DNA of 44,474 nt from Chloroflexota bacterium (GTDB lineage: Bacteria; Chloroflexota; Dehalococcoidia; E44-bin15), in NCBI GenBank assembly GCA_030626475.1, contig DAOUOW010000005.1:1-44474 (forward strand). The letters are read 5' to 3'. Each line of letters opens with the position of its first letter. Within the stretch, counting starts at the first letter, position 1. The notes beneath the pieces were generated by a model, which did no database searches, had not been told where the DNA came from, and saw only the letters and a list, made by a program, of their open reading frames with translations. The position numbers and the translations under genes are program-made. Positions 8,891 through 15,826 of the stretch are shown here, one piece after another.

Positions 8891-9754
8891 CTAGCCCGTT
8901 GTCCTGATCGGCTGCCACTGCCACCCCTCTCCCTTCTGGAGGACGTGGCCCAGACCTGGGAAGGGGAAATGACAGGCAATCATCAGGGCCTTCTCGGCAG
9001 CGACCCGGTCGAGGAGATGACGCCTGGTGGCCATGGCTTGTTCACGCACGAAGTCGAAGGCCGGGTACCAGTCAGGCTGCTCCAGATGGATAGGATGGAG
9101 AACCGCATCGGAGATGTACAGCAGCTGCTCGCTGCCTGAGGAAATAGCCAGCGCCATGTGGCCTGGTGTGTGCCCTGGTGCAGCAATGGCCTGGATGCCG
9201 GGCAGGATTTCCGTTTCACGGTCAACAAGATCGAGTTGGCCTTGGATCGGCGGGAGGTTCTTGCGTGCGAGCATGTGCATGATTTGTTTGAGTTCTTCTT
9301 CCACTTCAAGTTGTGCCAGGTCGGGCTCTGACATCCAAAACTCCCACTCGTCCTTCCACATAACGTAGCGTGCGTTGGGGAAAACGGGCTTACCCTCGAC
9401 ATCTGTGTTCCCGCCGATGTGATCCGGATGCCCGTGGGTAAGGATAACCGTGTCAATGTGCACTGGCTCAATCCCCTCAGCCTGCAGGTTCCGAAGTAGC
9501 TTCCCTGCGCTCGGTACCGAACCAGCTCCTCCTCCTGTGTCCACCAGAACCCGGTGCTGCCCTGTGTTGATGAACAAACAGGTCCATGGCGCTGTTATGT
9601 CTCCTGGCTGGATATTGTGTTCGCGAAGTACCTGCTCCAGGCGTTCTTTTGGAGCGTTGACGAAAAAGCTGTGATCTGGATAGACAAAGGTACCATCGCT
9701 GACGGCCAGGCATTCGAAAGTCCCTACCTTGAAGCGATAGATTTCAGTGTTCAT
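8891..9754 (-). CDS. MBL-fold metallo-hydrolase
   Basis: A 287-residue metallo-beta-lactamase-fold enzyme. Seen: the dinuclear metal motif THGHPDH (H-x-H-x-D-H) near residue 112, a later His in APGHTPGH, the bridging Asp in LYISDAV, and a last His in IACHFPFPG. This full metal set points to an active hydrolase, in the lactonase-like group; the substrate cannot be assigned. The ATG at 9754 follows GAGGAGG with a 6-nt spacer. The 5' flank carries a short, truncated copy of the dehydrogenase start (see 9840-9878) instead of an ordinary intergenic region. Possible link: lactones or esters produced by the neighbouring dehydrogenase, which is an inference. Confidence 0.9.
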   Translation of the reverse strand: MNTEIYRFKVGTFECLAVSDGTFVYPDHSFFVNAPKERLEQVLREHNIQPGDITAPWTCLFINTGQHRVLVDTGGGAGSVPSAGKLLRNLQAEGIEPVHIDTVILTHGHPDHIGGNTDVEGKPVFPNARYVMWKDEWEFWMSEPDLAQLEVEEELKQIMHMLARKNLPPIQGQLDLVDRETEILPGIQAIAAPGHTPGHMALAISSGSEQLLYISDAVLHPIHLEQPDWYPAFDFVREQAMATRRHLLDRVAAEKALMIACHFPFPGLGHVLQKGEGWQWQPIRTTG

Positions 9755-9839
9755 GGTCGTCCTCCTCTTTATGTGTATTGTTGATTGGGCACACCATTTC
9801 GCCTAACATCCATATAGACGGGCTCAAGGTTGGTCTATG

Positions 9840-9878
9840 CCGCACATCATTGTTGTTATAGTACATCGCAACGCGCAT
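9840..9878 (-). pseudogene. Remnant of a dehydrogenase gene 5' end (13 codons)
   Basis: The minus strand here encodes MRVAMYYNNNDVR, identical to the first 13 residues of the dehydrogenase at 7748-8797. Only 4 of 39 bases differ and all four are synonymous third-position changes. After codon 13 the similarity stops abruptly; the frame runs on through unrelated sequence into the MBL gene start. The all-synonymous pattern says the fragment came from a functional paralogue that diverged as coding sequence before it was cut away. Confidence 0.7.
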
Positions 9879-9914
9879 GATGATTCCTTAAGCAGATGGC
9901 TTATTCGAGATACT

Positions 9915-10310
9915 CTACAGCGTAATTATAAGATCGCCATCGCTCTTCTCCACCTCATAGCGAGTCAGCGGCTTCCTGGCCGGACCACCGAATCTGTTAC
10001 CCTCAAGGTCAAAGGTGGAATGGAAAATACTGCAGCAGCGTAACATAGATTCTCCCGGCACAGGGTCAAGCTTGCGCCCAAGAAGGTGCGTGCAACGGTT
10101 GGCAAAGGCAAGATATTGGTCATCCTCGGCTCTCAAGATGAGAATGAGTCCAGGAAGTCCTTGGCCTTTAAGATAGATGGCTCCTCCCTTTTGCAAGGGT
10201 TCAGGCATCTGGCTGAGCTTCACTCGCACCTTGTCCCCTTCAAGACTCCATAAGTCACCGCTCAACGGCTTGGTCTGGCAAATCCCCAGTAAAGCCTTGA
10301 TAAAACTCAT
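9915..10310 (-). CDS. Rieske-type 2Fe-2S protein (atypical second ligand pair)
   Basis: A 131-residue protein with the layout of a small Rieske ferredoxin. Seen: RVKLSQMPEPLQKGGAIYLK leading strands, then CTH as the first C-x-H pair (in NRCTHLLG), then CCSIFHSTFD as the second pair, then FDLEGNRFGGPARKPLTRYEV, the usual tail after the cluster loop. The second pair is normally C-x-x-H; here the nearer Cys gives C-x-x-x-H, one residue too long, and the farther Cys is two too long. The cluster may be held in a distorted loop, or lost. Such proteins pass electrons to oxygenases or reductases. The ATG follows AAAGGAGAAA. It is probably co-transcribed with the genes below it. Confidence 0.7.
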   Translation of the reverse strand: MSFIKALLGICQTKPLSGDLWSLEGDKVRVKLSQMPEPLQKGGAIYLKGQGLPGLILILRAEDDQYLAFANRCTHLLGRKLDPVPGESMLRCCSIFHSTFDLEGNRFGGPARKPLTRYEVEKSDGDLIITL

Positions 10311-10344
10311 AGCCTTTCTCCTTTCTATGCTTGTTTCAATTTCA

Positions 10345-10362
10345 GTACATTGCTACGCGCAT
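10345..10362 (-). pseudogene. Second remnant of a dehydrogenase gene start (6 codons)
   Basis: The minus strand reads ATG CGC GTA GCA ATG TAC and then TGA, giving MRVAMY and a stop. The six codons match the start of the dehydrogenase at 8797 in amino acids and differ only at synonymous third bases. It lies 34 nt before the Rieske start codon, as the other remnant lies just before the MBL gene. Short enough that chance cannot be fully excluded, but the repeated position argues against it. Confidence 0.45.
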
Positions 10363-10505
10363 GGCACTTTTTTGATCAATGGTGGCGCACCAGCATCTGG
10401 TCACACTCTGTTCAGGGAGCATTAGTTGACCCGACAAAAGGGCTAGGGCAGCTTCTTAACCATCTGGGCACCTTCAGGCATTAATTCAAAACCCCCTCCT
10501 TAAAT

Positions 10506-10907
10506 TCATTCTCTGCATATAGGACACTTTCCTGATAGATGAAGAGGATACTCTGTCTGGTGATTACTGTCTAAATGCTCGAGGCAAGCTAAAGCTCGGT
10601 CAGTAGTACACGGGTCCCAATTTATTTGAACCACCTCTTCAAAATATTTTCTTGCTTGCACTTCGTTTTTCAAGTTGAGGAAGCAATCGCCGATTTGGAG
10701 CCTTGCATTAGTTGACCATTCTCCTTCTGGATGATTCTTAATAAGCTTTTGAAATTCTATGATTGCTTTCTCATACTGTCCTTCCTCATGTGCAATTTCC
10801 CATATCTCTAAATAACGATCTTTGGTGGAGGGGGAACACCCAGTTACCCATAGGCTAATCAACAAAACAACACAAAGGCCGACATTTACAAGAAGTTTTC
10901 CTTTCAC
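10506..10907 (-). CDS. TPR-repeat lipoprotein
   Basis: A 133-residue secreted lipoprotein. The chosen start is GTG at 10907, because AAGGAGG lies 9 nt before it; the frame also opens seven codons earlier without a ribosome-binding site. Seen: a signal peptide KGKLLVNVGLCVVLLISLWV with lipobox VTGC, then helical TPR pairs: YLEIWEIAHEEGQYEKAIIEF, read as one repeat, followed by NARLQIGDCFLNLKNEVQARKYF. The C-terminus has CPICRE and a few more Cys. The layout resembles YbgF/BamD-like TPR scaffold lipoproteins but is too short to assign. Codon use is more AT-rich than its neighbours, a possible sign of transfer. Confidence 0.75.
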   Translation of the reverse strand: MKGKLLVNVGLCVVLLISLWVTGCSPSTKDRYLEIWEIAHEEGQYEKAIIEFQKLIKNHPEGEWSTNARLQIGDCFLNLKNEVQARKYFEEVVQINWDPCTTDRALACLEHLDSNHQTEYPLHLSGKCPICRE

Positions 10908-10993
10908 ACTATCGAGCCTCCTTATCACTTAATACCTCAGCCGTTTCGCCTAACAGCAGTATATATGAACTGAGCGTCTATCTAAACCGCCTC

Positions 10994-11791
10994 TTACTCT
11001 TGTTCTCCACGCTTCACGCTATCGTATAGCTCCTGGGCCTGTTTCGGGGTGGTGTTTTCATGGATGATGGCGCGTAGCGCCTTGATCATGGCCACCGGGA
11101 AGTCGTTTTGCCAGACGTTCCGCCCCAGGTTCACCCCTATAGCGCCTTTCTCAATGCCATCATAAACAAACTCGAACACTTCAAGCTCGGTGTCCACCTG
11201 GGGCCCGCCGGCCATAACAATCGGGACAGGACAACCCTTCACCACCTTATCAAAGTCTTCACACCAGTAGGTCTTTACTACCCGTGCCCCCAGTTCCGCA
11301 GCAATACGACAGCACAAGGCAAGATAGCGTGCGTCCCTCTTCTCCAACTCTTTGCCCACAGCGGTAACTGCCATCACCGGAATGCCATACTTTTCGCCCT
11401 CGTCAACCAGCTTTGACAGATTGAGCAGCGACTCATGCTCATAGTCGCTGCCAACAAAGATGGAAAGCCCCATTGCCGCCACATTAAGGCGGATAGCCTC
11501 TTCGATAGAGGTGGTGATTCCTTCATAGGCGAGGTCTTTGCCAATAATGCTGGTGCCGCCGGATACCCTAAGGATAATTGGTTTAGCATTGCCGGGCTCC
11601 ACCGATGAGCGCAACACCCCCCTGGTGATGAAGATTGCGTCAGCATGAGGGAGAAGCGGCTCGAGGGTCTTGCGCGGTTCCTCCAATTTCCTCGTCGGCC
11701 CTTGAAAATATCCATGATCGATCGGCAAAAACAGACAACGTCCATCCGATTGGATTAGTTGTGCCATACGATTTGCCATTCCCCATTCCAT
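10994..11791 (-). CDS. Class I aldolase/thiolase, LsrF/DeoC-FbaB type
   Basis: A 265-residue TIM-barrel enzyme of the class I aldolase group that includes LsrF (3-hydroxy-5-phosphonooxypentane-2,4-dione thiolase) and archaeal-type fructose-bisphosphate aldolase. Seen: LPIDHGYFQGPT near residue 25, the motif typical of LsrF, then FITRGVLRS, RVSGGTS, and the Schiff-base Lys segment ARVVKTYW near residue 170, then VPIVMAGGPQ and the phosphate-binding IGVNLGRNVWQ. There are no other lsr genes here, so a role in AI-2 breakdown is unlikely; a general sugar-phosphate aldolase role is possible. GGGAGG precedes the ATG. It forms a unit with the two minus-strand genes before it (11816 and 12328). Confidence 0.8.
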   Translation of the reverse strand: MEWGMANRMAQLIQSDGRCLFLPIDHGYFQGPTRKLEEPRKTLEPLLPHADAIFITRGVLRSSVEPGNAKPIILRVSGGTSIIGKDLAYEGITTSIEEAIRLNVAAMGLSIFVGSDYEHESLLNLSKLVDEGEKYGIPVMAVTAVGKELEKRDARYLALCCRIAAELGARVVKTYWCEDFDKVVKGCPVPIVMAGGPQVDTELEVFEFVYDGIEKGAIGVNLGRNVWQNDFPVAMIKALRAIIHENTTPKQAQELYDSVKRGEQE

Positions 11792-11815
11792 GGTAGTAAT
11801 CCTCCCTTCTATGCT

Positions 11816-12313
11816 TTAAGCAGGCGAGCCCTGTTCACTCAAGACTTCTGCCACCATTTCTGCCGTCTTACCCGCAACCTGGGCGCACTTCTCAATCCGT
11901 TCAGGGCTGCTGATGAACTCCATCACCGCCTTTTCATCCGTCCAGTCGATCCCCGAGATTTCATAGCAACTAGTGGTGCCAAATTCTTGCTCAAACTTGC
12001 GAACCAACTTTTGAGCAAGTTCAAGCCCCGTCACCAGACTGCCGAGTCCCTCCTGTATCCGAGCGCGACCATGCTTCATGCCCAAAACCATCACTCCAGC
12101 CAGTAGTGCTCCGCAGGTCTTACTTGCGCCTACTCCAGAACATAGAGCGCTAGCAGCCTTGAAGGTCAGCTCGTCTTCCAGGCCTAAAAGCTCCTGAAAT
12201 GGCAGCAAAACAGACTGACTGCAGCCGTGGAACTGCAATTCATACCTGTAAGCCCTTTCCCCGGCTTCCTTCATGAAAGCCTCTTTGGACTTAACAATTC
12301 CGCTCTCTGCCAT
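11816..12313 (-). CDS. C_GCAxxG_C_C family redox-type protein
   Basis: A 165-residue protein of the C_GCAxxG_C_C family (Pfam Redox_C). Seen: the first Cys in ASALCSGVGASKTCGALLAG, where the CGALLAG part is the CGAxxG signature, followed by spaced single Cys residues in TTSCYEI and EKCAQVAG. The family occurs in anaerobes and is thought to bind metal or act in electron transfer, though no reaction has been defined. The ATG follows CGGAGG with a 7-nt spacer. It lies 14 nt downstream of the 45-residue basic protein and 24 nt before the aldolase gene, so the three are probably one operon. Confidence 0.82.
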   Translation of the reverse strand: MAESGIVKSKEAFMKEAGERAYRYELQFHGCSQSVLLPFQELLGLEDELTFKAASALCSGVGASKTCGALLAGVMVLGMKHGRARIQEGLGSLVTGLELAQKLVRKFEQEFGTTSCYEISGIDWTDEKAVMEFISSPERIEKCAQVAGKTAEMVAEVLSEQGSPA

Positions 12314-12327
12314 TTAGCATCCTCCGT

Positions 12328-12465
12328 TCAAACGCCGTTTTTCTTTTGCCCTTTTAGCCTTTTTAAGATGGCATTGACGTAGAATTGCATCATGCCCTTG
12401 CCATGCTTGGGCATCCTGGCTTTCTTCGCCTTTAGCTTTTTCTCCCTGCGCTGCCACCGCCGCAC
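12328..12465 (-). CDS. Small, very basic protein (45 aa)
   Basis: A short gene in a different frame from the longer 62-codon frame that covers the same place. The start is GTG at 12465, with GGGAGGT 8 nt upstream. The product is RRWQRREKKLKAKKARMPKH followed by GKGMMQFYVNAILKR and LKGQKKNGV. About 17 of 45 residues are Lys or Arg, with a Lys/Arg-rich first half, a central MPKHGKG and a short amphipathic helix. This composition suits a nucleic-acid or ribosome-binding peptide. A TATAAT box lies about 36 nt upstream. It is the first gene of the unit that includes the C_GCAxxG_C_C and aldolase genes. No function can be named. Confidence 0.6.
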   Translation of the reverse strand: MRRWQRREKKLKAKKARMPKHGKGMMQFYVNAILKRLKGQKKNGV

Positions 12466-12500
12466 CTGGTGCTACCTCCCGTTTGGGCTTTGACCACCCC

Positions 12501-12506
12501 ATTATA
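12501..12506 (-). promoter_or_regulatory. -10 box for the minus-strand small-protein operon
   Basis: ATTATA on the plus strand is a perfect TATAAT on the minus strand. Transcription would begin near 12494 and reach the GTG at 12465 with a short leader carrying GGGAGGT. The -35 region (TTCTAC, 17 nt upstream) is weak. Confidence 0.5.
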
Positions 12507-12567
12507 CTATTTTGCTCCCGCCAGTAGAAGTATGGTATGGTTGCTTCCTGTTACACGTCTCCTACAG

Positions 12568-12573
12568 TATAAT
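12568..12573 (+). promoter_or_regulatory. -10 box for a probably leaderless GIY-YIG gene
   Basis: A perfect TATAAT ends 6 nt before the ATG at 12580, so the message would begin at or next to its start codon, with no ribosome-binding site. This decides the start: longer frames to 12469 lack one. A -35 match (TTGCTT at 12541-12546) is present but 21 nt away. Confidence 0.55.
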
Positions 12574-12579
12574 GGGACG

Positions 12580-13104
12580 ATGGAAAAAGGCACCTATGCC
12601 CTGCTGCTTGCTCTGGAAAAAGAGGCCTCTATTGCTGTAGGAAGGCTGGGAACATTCACCTTTCCCCGAGGCTACTACATCTACGTAGGCAGCGCCCAAG
12701 GAGGCCTCTATGCAAGGGTGAAGCGCCATTTGAAGGGCGAAAAAAGGCTTCGCTGGCACATCGATTATCTGCTGGGGTCTGCCCGTGTAGTCGAGGTTTG
12801 GTATGCTCTGGGGGATGAATCGCAGGAATGCCTCTGGCGCCAGATTGCCCAGGAGATGCCTCAGAGCGAAATCCCGGTTCCCGGCTTTGGCTCCTCCGAT
12901 TGCCGCTGTCCCTCCCACCTGACCTACTTCCTTTCTCGCCCTTCTCTCCAGCTTTTTCAGAGGAGGCTAAAAGACAAAGGGAGAGGAGTGAAAAGAGCTC
13001 TACCGGCCGAATTTCTCAGCGCAGCATCTGGGCGAAGAATGATGCAACCCTGTCCCCAACCTCACCCTCATGTCCCCCCCAGAAGTGATCCGCCCCGTCA
13101 ATAA
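12580..13104 (+). CDS. GIY-YIG nuclease family protein, DUF123
   Basis: A 174-residue protein whose first 135 residues form a DUF123-type GIY-YIG domain. Seen: YALLLALEKEASIAVG, then FPRGYYIYVGSAQGGLYARV (the GIY...YVG equivalent), RHLKGEKRLRWHIDYLL, and a C-terminal Cys/His set CLWRQI...DCRCPSHLTYF. The WHIDYLL motif is typical of DUF123 rather than of UvrC-type nucleases; the domain is thought to be a DNA nuclease, but the family's substrate is not defined. The last 35-40 residues are Pro/Arg-rich and run antisense into the neighbouring hydrolase gene (89 nt of overlap), so they may be a read-on tail. The start is chosen from the TATAAT placed directly upstream. Confidence 0.85.
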   Translation: MEKGTYALLLALEKEASIAVGRLGTFTFPRGYYIYVGSAQGGLYARVKRHLKGEKRLRWHIDYLLGSARVVEVWYALGDESQECLWRQIAQEMPQSEIPVPGFGSSDCRCPSHLTYFLSRPSLQLFQRRLKDKGRGVKRALPAEFLSAASGRRMMQPCPQPHPHVPPRSDPPRQ

Positions 13105-13651
13105 CCTCATGCTCCTTTGGCTTGGGGAGGCTTTCAAAGAAGGCTTCAAAGGCTTGTGGAGAGGTGAAGTTATCCTCGCTGCCACAGATGAGGAGCTTTG
13201 GCCTGGAGTATTCCTTGAGCCCATAGAGGGGGGAGAGTGCAAGCGGGGGAGAGATGGCGGCTATAGCTTGAATTTGCTCTGAAAGTGCGCCGAGGAAAGA
13301 GGGGATTGCGCCGAAGGAGTATCCACAAAGCCCTATTCTCTGCGGGTCAACCTCTTCTCTGGAGGCGACAAAGGCAATGGCCGCTTTGACGTCCTCCCGC
13401 TCAGCAATGCCCCCGCCGAAAGAGCCCTCGCTTCCGCCTGCGCCCCTGAAGTTGAAGCGGAGGGAGGCGATTTCCTTCTCACACAGGGCGTAGCAGAGTG
13501 CAACCACAACATTGTTTTCCATATCGCCGCCATAGAGGGGATGTGGATGGCAGACGACCACGCAGGCAAAAGGAGACGAGCCGCCGGGAACTTGCAACAT
13601 GCCTTCAAGGGTGAGTTCACCGCAGGGGAAGGTTACCTGGATGAGCTTCAT
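13016..13651 (-). CDS. Alpha/beta hydrolase (dienelactone hydrolase-like)
   Basis: A 211-residue alpha/beta hydrolase. The chosen start is the ATG at 13651, which overlaps the rarA stop codon as ATGA; an earlier in-frame Met exists but is not supported. Seen: VVVCHPHPLYGGDMENNVV near residue 30, RFNFRGAGGSEG (oxyanion region), the nucleophile elbow LCGYSFGA (Ser) near residue 110, LICGSEDNFT, and the His of DGADHFWGG. The set is typical of bacterial esterase/dienelactone-hydrolase-like proteins of unknown natural substrate. The 3' end lies antisense to the end of the GIY-YIG gene. Confidence 0.88.
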   Translation of the reverse strand: MKLIQVTFPCGELTLEGMLQVPGGSSPFACVVVCHPHPLYGGDMENNVVVALCYALCEKEIASLRFNFRGAGGSEGSFGGGIAEREDVKAAIAFVASREEVDPQRIGLCGYSFGAIPSFLGALSEQIQAIAAISPPLALSPLYGLKEYSRPKLLICGSEDNFTSPQAFEAFFESLPKPKEHEVIDGADHFWGGHEGEVGDRVASFFAQMLR

Positions 13652-14982
13652 TCCTCGGCCTTCTTCCTCCCCCACCAGGCCTTAAGCCGCCGCTCAATCT
13701 CCTTCTCAAGCCCCTGGTCGCTGGGGAAGTAGTAGCGTATTCCCTGAAGAGAATCGGGGAGGTTCTGCTGCTCTACGAAATGGTCGGGGAAGTCGTGGGC
13801 GTACTTATATCCCTTGCCATATCTCAGCTCCCTCATCAGCCCGGTTACCGGATTTCTCAGGTGAAGGGGCACGGGATCGGTGCGAGTCCTCTCCACATCC
13901 TGCTGCACCTTGGAGTACGCCTTATAGAGGGAGTTGCTCTTGGGCGCTGTAGCCAGATAGACCACCACCTGAGCCAGGGCCAGGTTTCCCTCGGGCATGC
14001 CGATGAAGTGCACCGCCTGCTGCGCCGCCATCGCTACCACAAGAGCCTGGGGATCGGCCATGCCGACATCCTCGGAGGCAAACCTCACCAGCCGCCGCGC
14101 CACATAAAGGGGGTCCTCTCCCGCCTCAAGCATCCGCCCCAGCCAGTAGAGGGCAGCATCGGGGTCCGAGCCCCTGAGCGACTTGTGCAGCGCTGAGATG
14201 ATATCGTAGTGCTGCTCTCCCGCTTTATCATAGAGCAGGGCACGATGCTGAAGGGCATCCTCAATGGTAGGCAGGGCGATTTTCCTCTTTCCTTTCTTAT
14301 CGGGCTCGGTGGCGAAGGTCGCCATCTCAAGGGCGTTTAAGCCAACGCGGGCATCACCATTTGACATAACAATAAGATGCTCCAGGGCATCATCCGTAAG
14401 CTTCACCCCCATCTTGCCCAGACCCCGCTCCTCATCGGCTATCGCCCGCTCGACGATGACCTTAACCTCGTCGTTGGTGAGGGTATCGAGGGTGAAGACC
14501 CTGCAGCGGGAGAGCAGGGGCGAAATAACCTCAAATGAGGGGTTCTCGGTGGTGGCGCCGATGAGGGTTACAGTGCCGTCCTCGACAAAGGGGAGGATGA
14601 CATCCTGCTGTGCCTTGTTGAAGCGGTGGATCTCATCGATGAACAGGATGGTCCTCTGCCCATGCATGCCGCGGCGCTCCTTGGCCTCCTCGATGATGCG
14701 CCTGAGGTCGGCGACCCCTGCGGTCACGGCGCTGATGGGGGAGAAGTGCGATTTGGTAGTGTTGGCGATGATCCGGGCCAGGGTTGTCTTGCCACTCCCC
14801 GGCGGACCCCAGAAGAGCATGGAGATGAGCTGGTCGACCTCGATGGTCTTTCGCAGCACATGCCCCTCGCCCACAAGGTGCTCCTGCCCCATGAACTCGG
14901 CAAAGCTCTGGGGTCTCATCCTCGCCGCCAGCGGGGCCTCTTTTTCGACCTGCTGCCGCCTGTGATGTTCAAACAGTGCCAC
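13648..14982 (-). CDS. rarA: Replication-associated recombination protein A (AAA+ ATPase)
   Basis: A 444-residue AAA+ ATPase of the RarA/MgsA/WRNIP1 group, which acts at stalled replication forks and with SSB. Seen: ARMRPQSFAEFMGQEHL at the N-terminus, Walker A GPPGSGKTTLA near residue 60, Walker B ILFIDEIHRFN near residue 112, sensor-1 IGATTENPSFEV, and arginine-finger SRCRVF. In the C-terminal tetramerisation part are SLRGSDPDAALYWLGRMLEAG and RRLVRFASEDVGMADP, both strong RarA marks. Length is normal. It sits 11 nt after the PD-(D/E)XK-like gene and is linked by ATGA to the hydrolase. Confidence 0.96.
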   Translation of the reverse strand: MALFEHHRRQQVEKEAPLAARMRPQSFAEFMGQEHLVGEGHVLRKTIEVDQLISMLFWGPPGSGKTTLARIIANTTKSHFSPISAVTAGVADLRRIIEEAKERRGMHGQRTILFIDEIHRFNKAQQDVILPFVEDGTVTLIGATTENPSFEVISPLLSRCRVFTLDTLTNDEVKVIVERAIADEERGLGKMGVKLTDDALEHLIVMSNGDARVGLNALEMATFATEPDKKGKRKIALPTIEDALQHRALLYDKAGEQHYDIISALHKSLRGSDPDAALYWLGRMLEAGEDPLYVARRLVRFASEDVGMADPQALVVAMAAQQAVHFIGMPEGNLALAQVVVYLATAPKSNSLYKAYSKVQQDVERTRTDPVPLHLRNPVTGLMRELRYGKGYKYAHDFPDHFVEQQNLPDSLQGIRYYFPSDQGLEKEIERRLKAWWGRKKAEE

Positions 14983-14993
14983 TGTTCCGACCC

Positions 14994-15818
14994 CTAGCTA
15001 ATCTTCTGGCCTTTTACTACCAGCCTTTGTGCTTCGTCCTTTGCAATGTTCCTCGTATGGACTTTCTTTGCCATGTCAAAAAGGAAGGCGGTAGTGAAAA
15101 ATTTAAAGCCATACATTTTGAGATAGCGTCTCGCGTGCGCTGTTAGAGGATCACCTCTTTTATCAAGATCGAGATGTCTGAAGTGATTCACAACGAAGAT
15201 GCCTAAAATATCTTTAGGGTCGGAACCTTCGTCCACTTGGTTTCGCACCCACCTATGAAGTTGACTTACTTTTTTAACGTCTCCCTGCTTTGTTGTGCCC
15301 GCAATTTCTAGCAGGTATTTCTTTGTGTCGTATGAAAAGGAAACATCCTGGATGTCTTCGTCCTTGTGATGTTTGACGTTCAGGAATTCTAGATATTCTA
15401 AAGCATAAGCTACTACTTCCTCCAGAGGGGTGCTTGTTCCATAAAGTAGTCTCTCAAACCTCTCGTACTGCTCGATGCCTTTTGTGGCTTCCCTCATCTG
15501 TTTGAGCCCATCCTTTTTCTCGCGGAAAGAATATTTGTCGACCCACCTAGGCTTGCATTGCGTCCTCAAAATCTCCTGTAACATGTAAGTTGGCACATAT
15601 ATTGTAGGGTTGCCTTTCCCTTCAAACACCACCCGTATTCTGTCGCTCTTCACTAGCTGCTCAAGGAGCTTTCCGCATGTTGGCCGAGATTTGCCGACAG
15701 CCCTTGAAATCTCATCTAGTGAACAAAACCTGTGATTTTCGAAGATGTAGTCCTCGATGGTGTCATACACCCTGTCGAGCTGGCTCTCGGCTTGTTTGGG
15801 ATGCGCTAATCTATCCAT
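14994..15818 (-). CDS. Winged-helix plus PD-(D/E)XK-like nuclease-fold protein
   Basis: A 274-residue protein not matched to a named family. Residues 1-75 look like a winged helix-turn-helix: LDRVYDTIEDYIFENHRFCS, then LDEISRAVGKSRPTCGKLL, then a wing with VVFEGKGNPTIYV. Residues 75-130 are a charged helical linker. Residues about 130-265 resemble a restriction-endonuclease fold: helix LEEVVAYALEYLEFLNV, strand with DVSFSYDTKKYLLEIAGTTK, helix VSQLHRWV, then DILGIFVVNHFRH and the closing FKFFTTAFLFDM. The catalytic pattern would be Asp in DVSF/YDT and Glu in LLEIAG, but the usual E-x-K Lys is replaced by Ala, so it may be inactive or use the Lys in GTTK. It is the third gene of a low-GC HTH module. 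Confidence 0.6.
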   Translation of the reverse strand: MDRLAHPKQAESQLDRVYDTIEDYIFENHRFCSLDEISRAVGKSRPTCGKLLEQLVKSDRIRVVFEGKGNPTIYVPTYMLQEILRTQCKPRWVDKYSFREKKDGLKQMREATKGIEQYERFERLLYGTSTPLEEVVAYALEYLEFLNVKHHKDEDIQDVSFSYDTKKYLLEIAGTTKQGDVKKVSQLHRWVRNQVDEGSDPKDILGIFVVNHFRHLDLDKRGDPLTAHARRYLKMYGFKFFTTAFLFDMAKKVHTRNIAKDEAQRLVVKGQKIS

Positions 15819-15826
15819 TGTAGTGC

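Noticed and set aside
9799-10955. GCCTAAC sequences at about 9801 and 10947, resembling integron attC core sites
   Set aside because: No matching GTTRRRY partner at the right distance and no attC-like imperfect hairpin were found.
12314-12502. A 62-codon minus-strand frame
   Set aside because: It has no ribosome-binding site and an Ala/Gly-rich composition without structure. The 45-codon frame at 12328-12465, which covers the same bases, has a good start signal and a sensible product.
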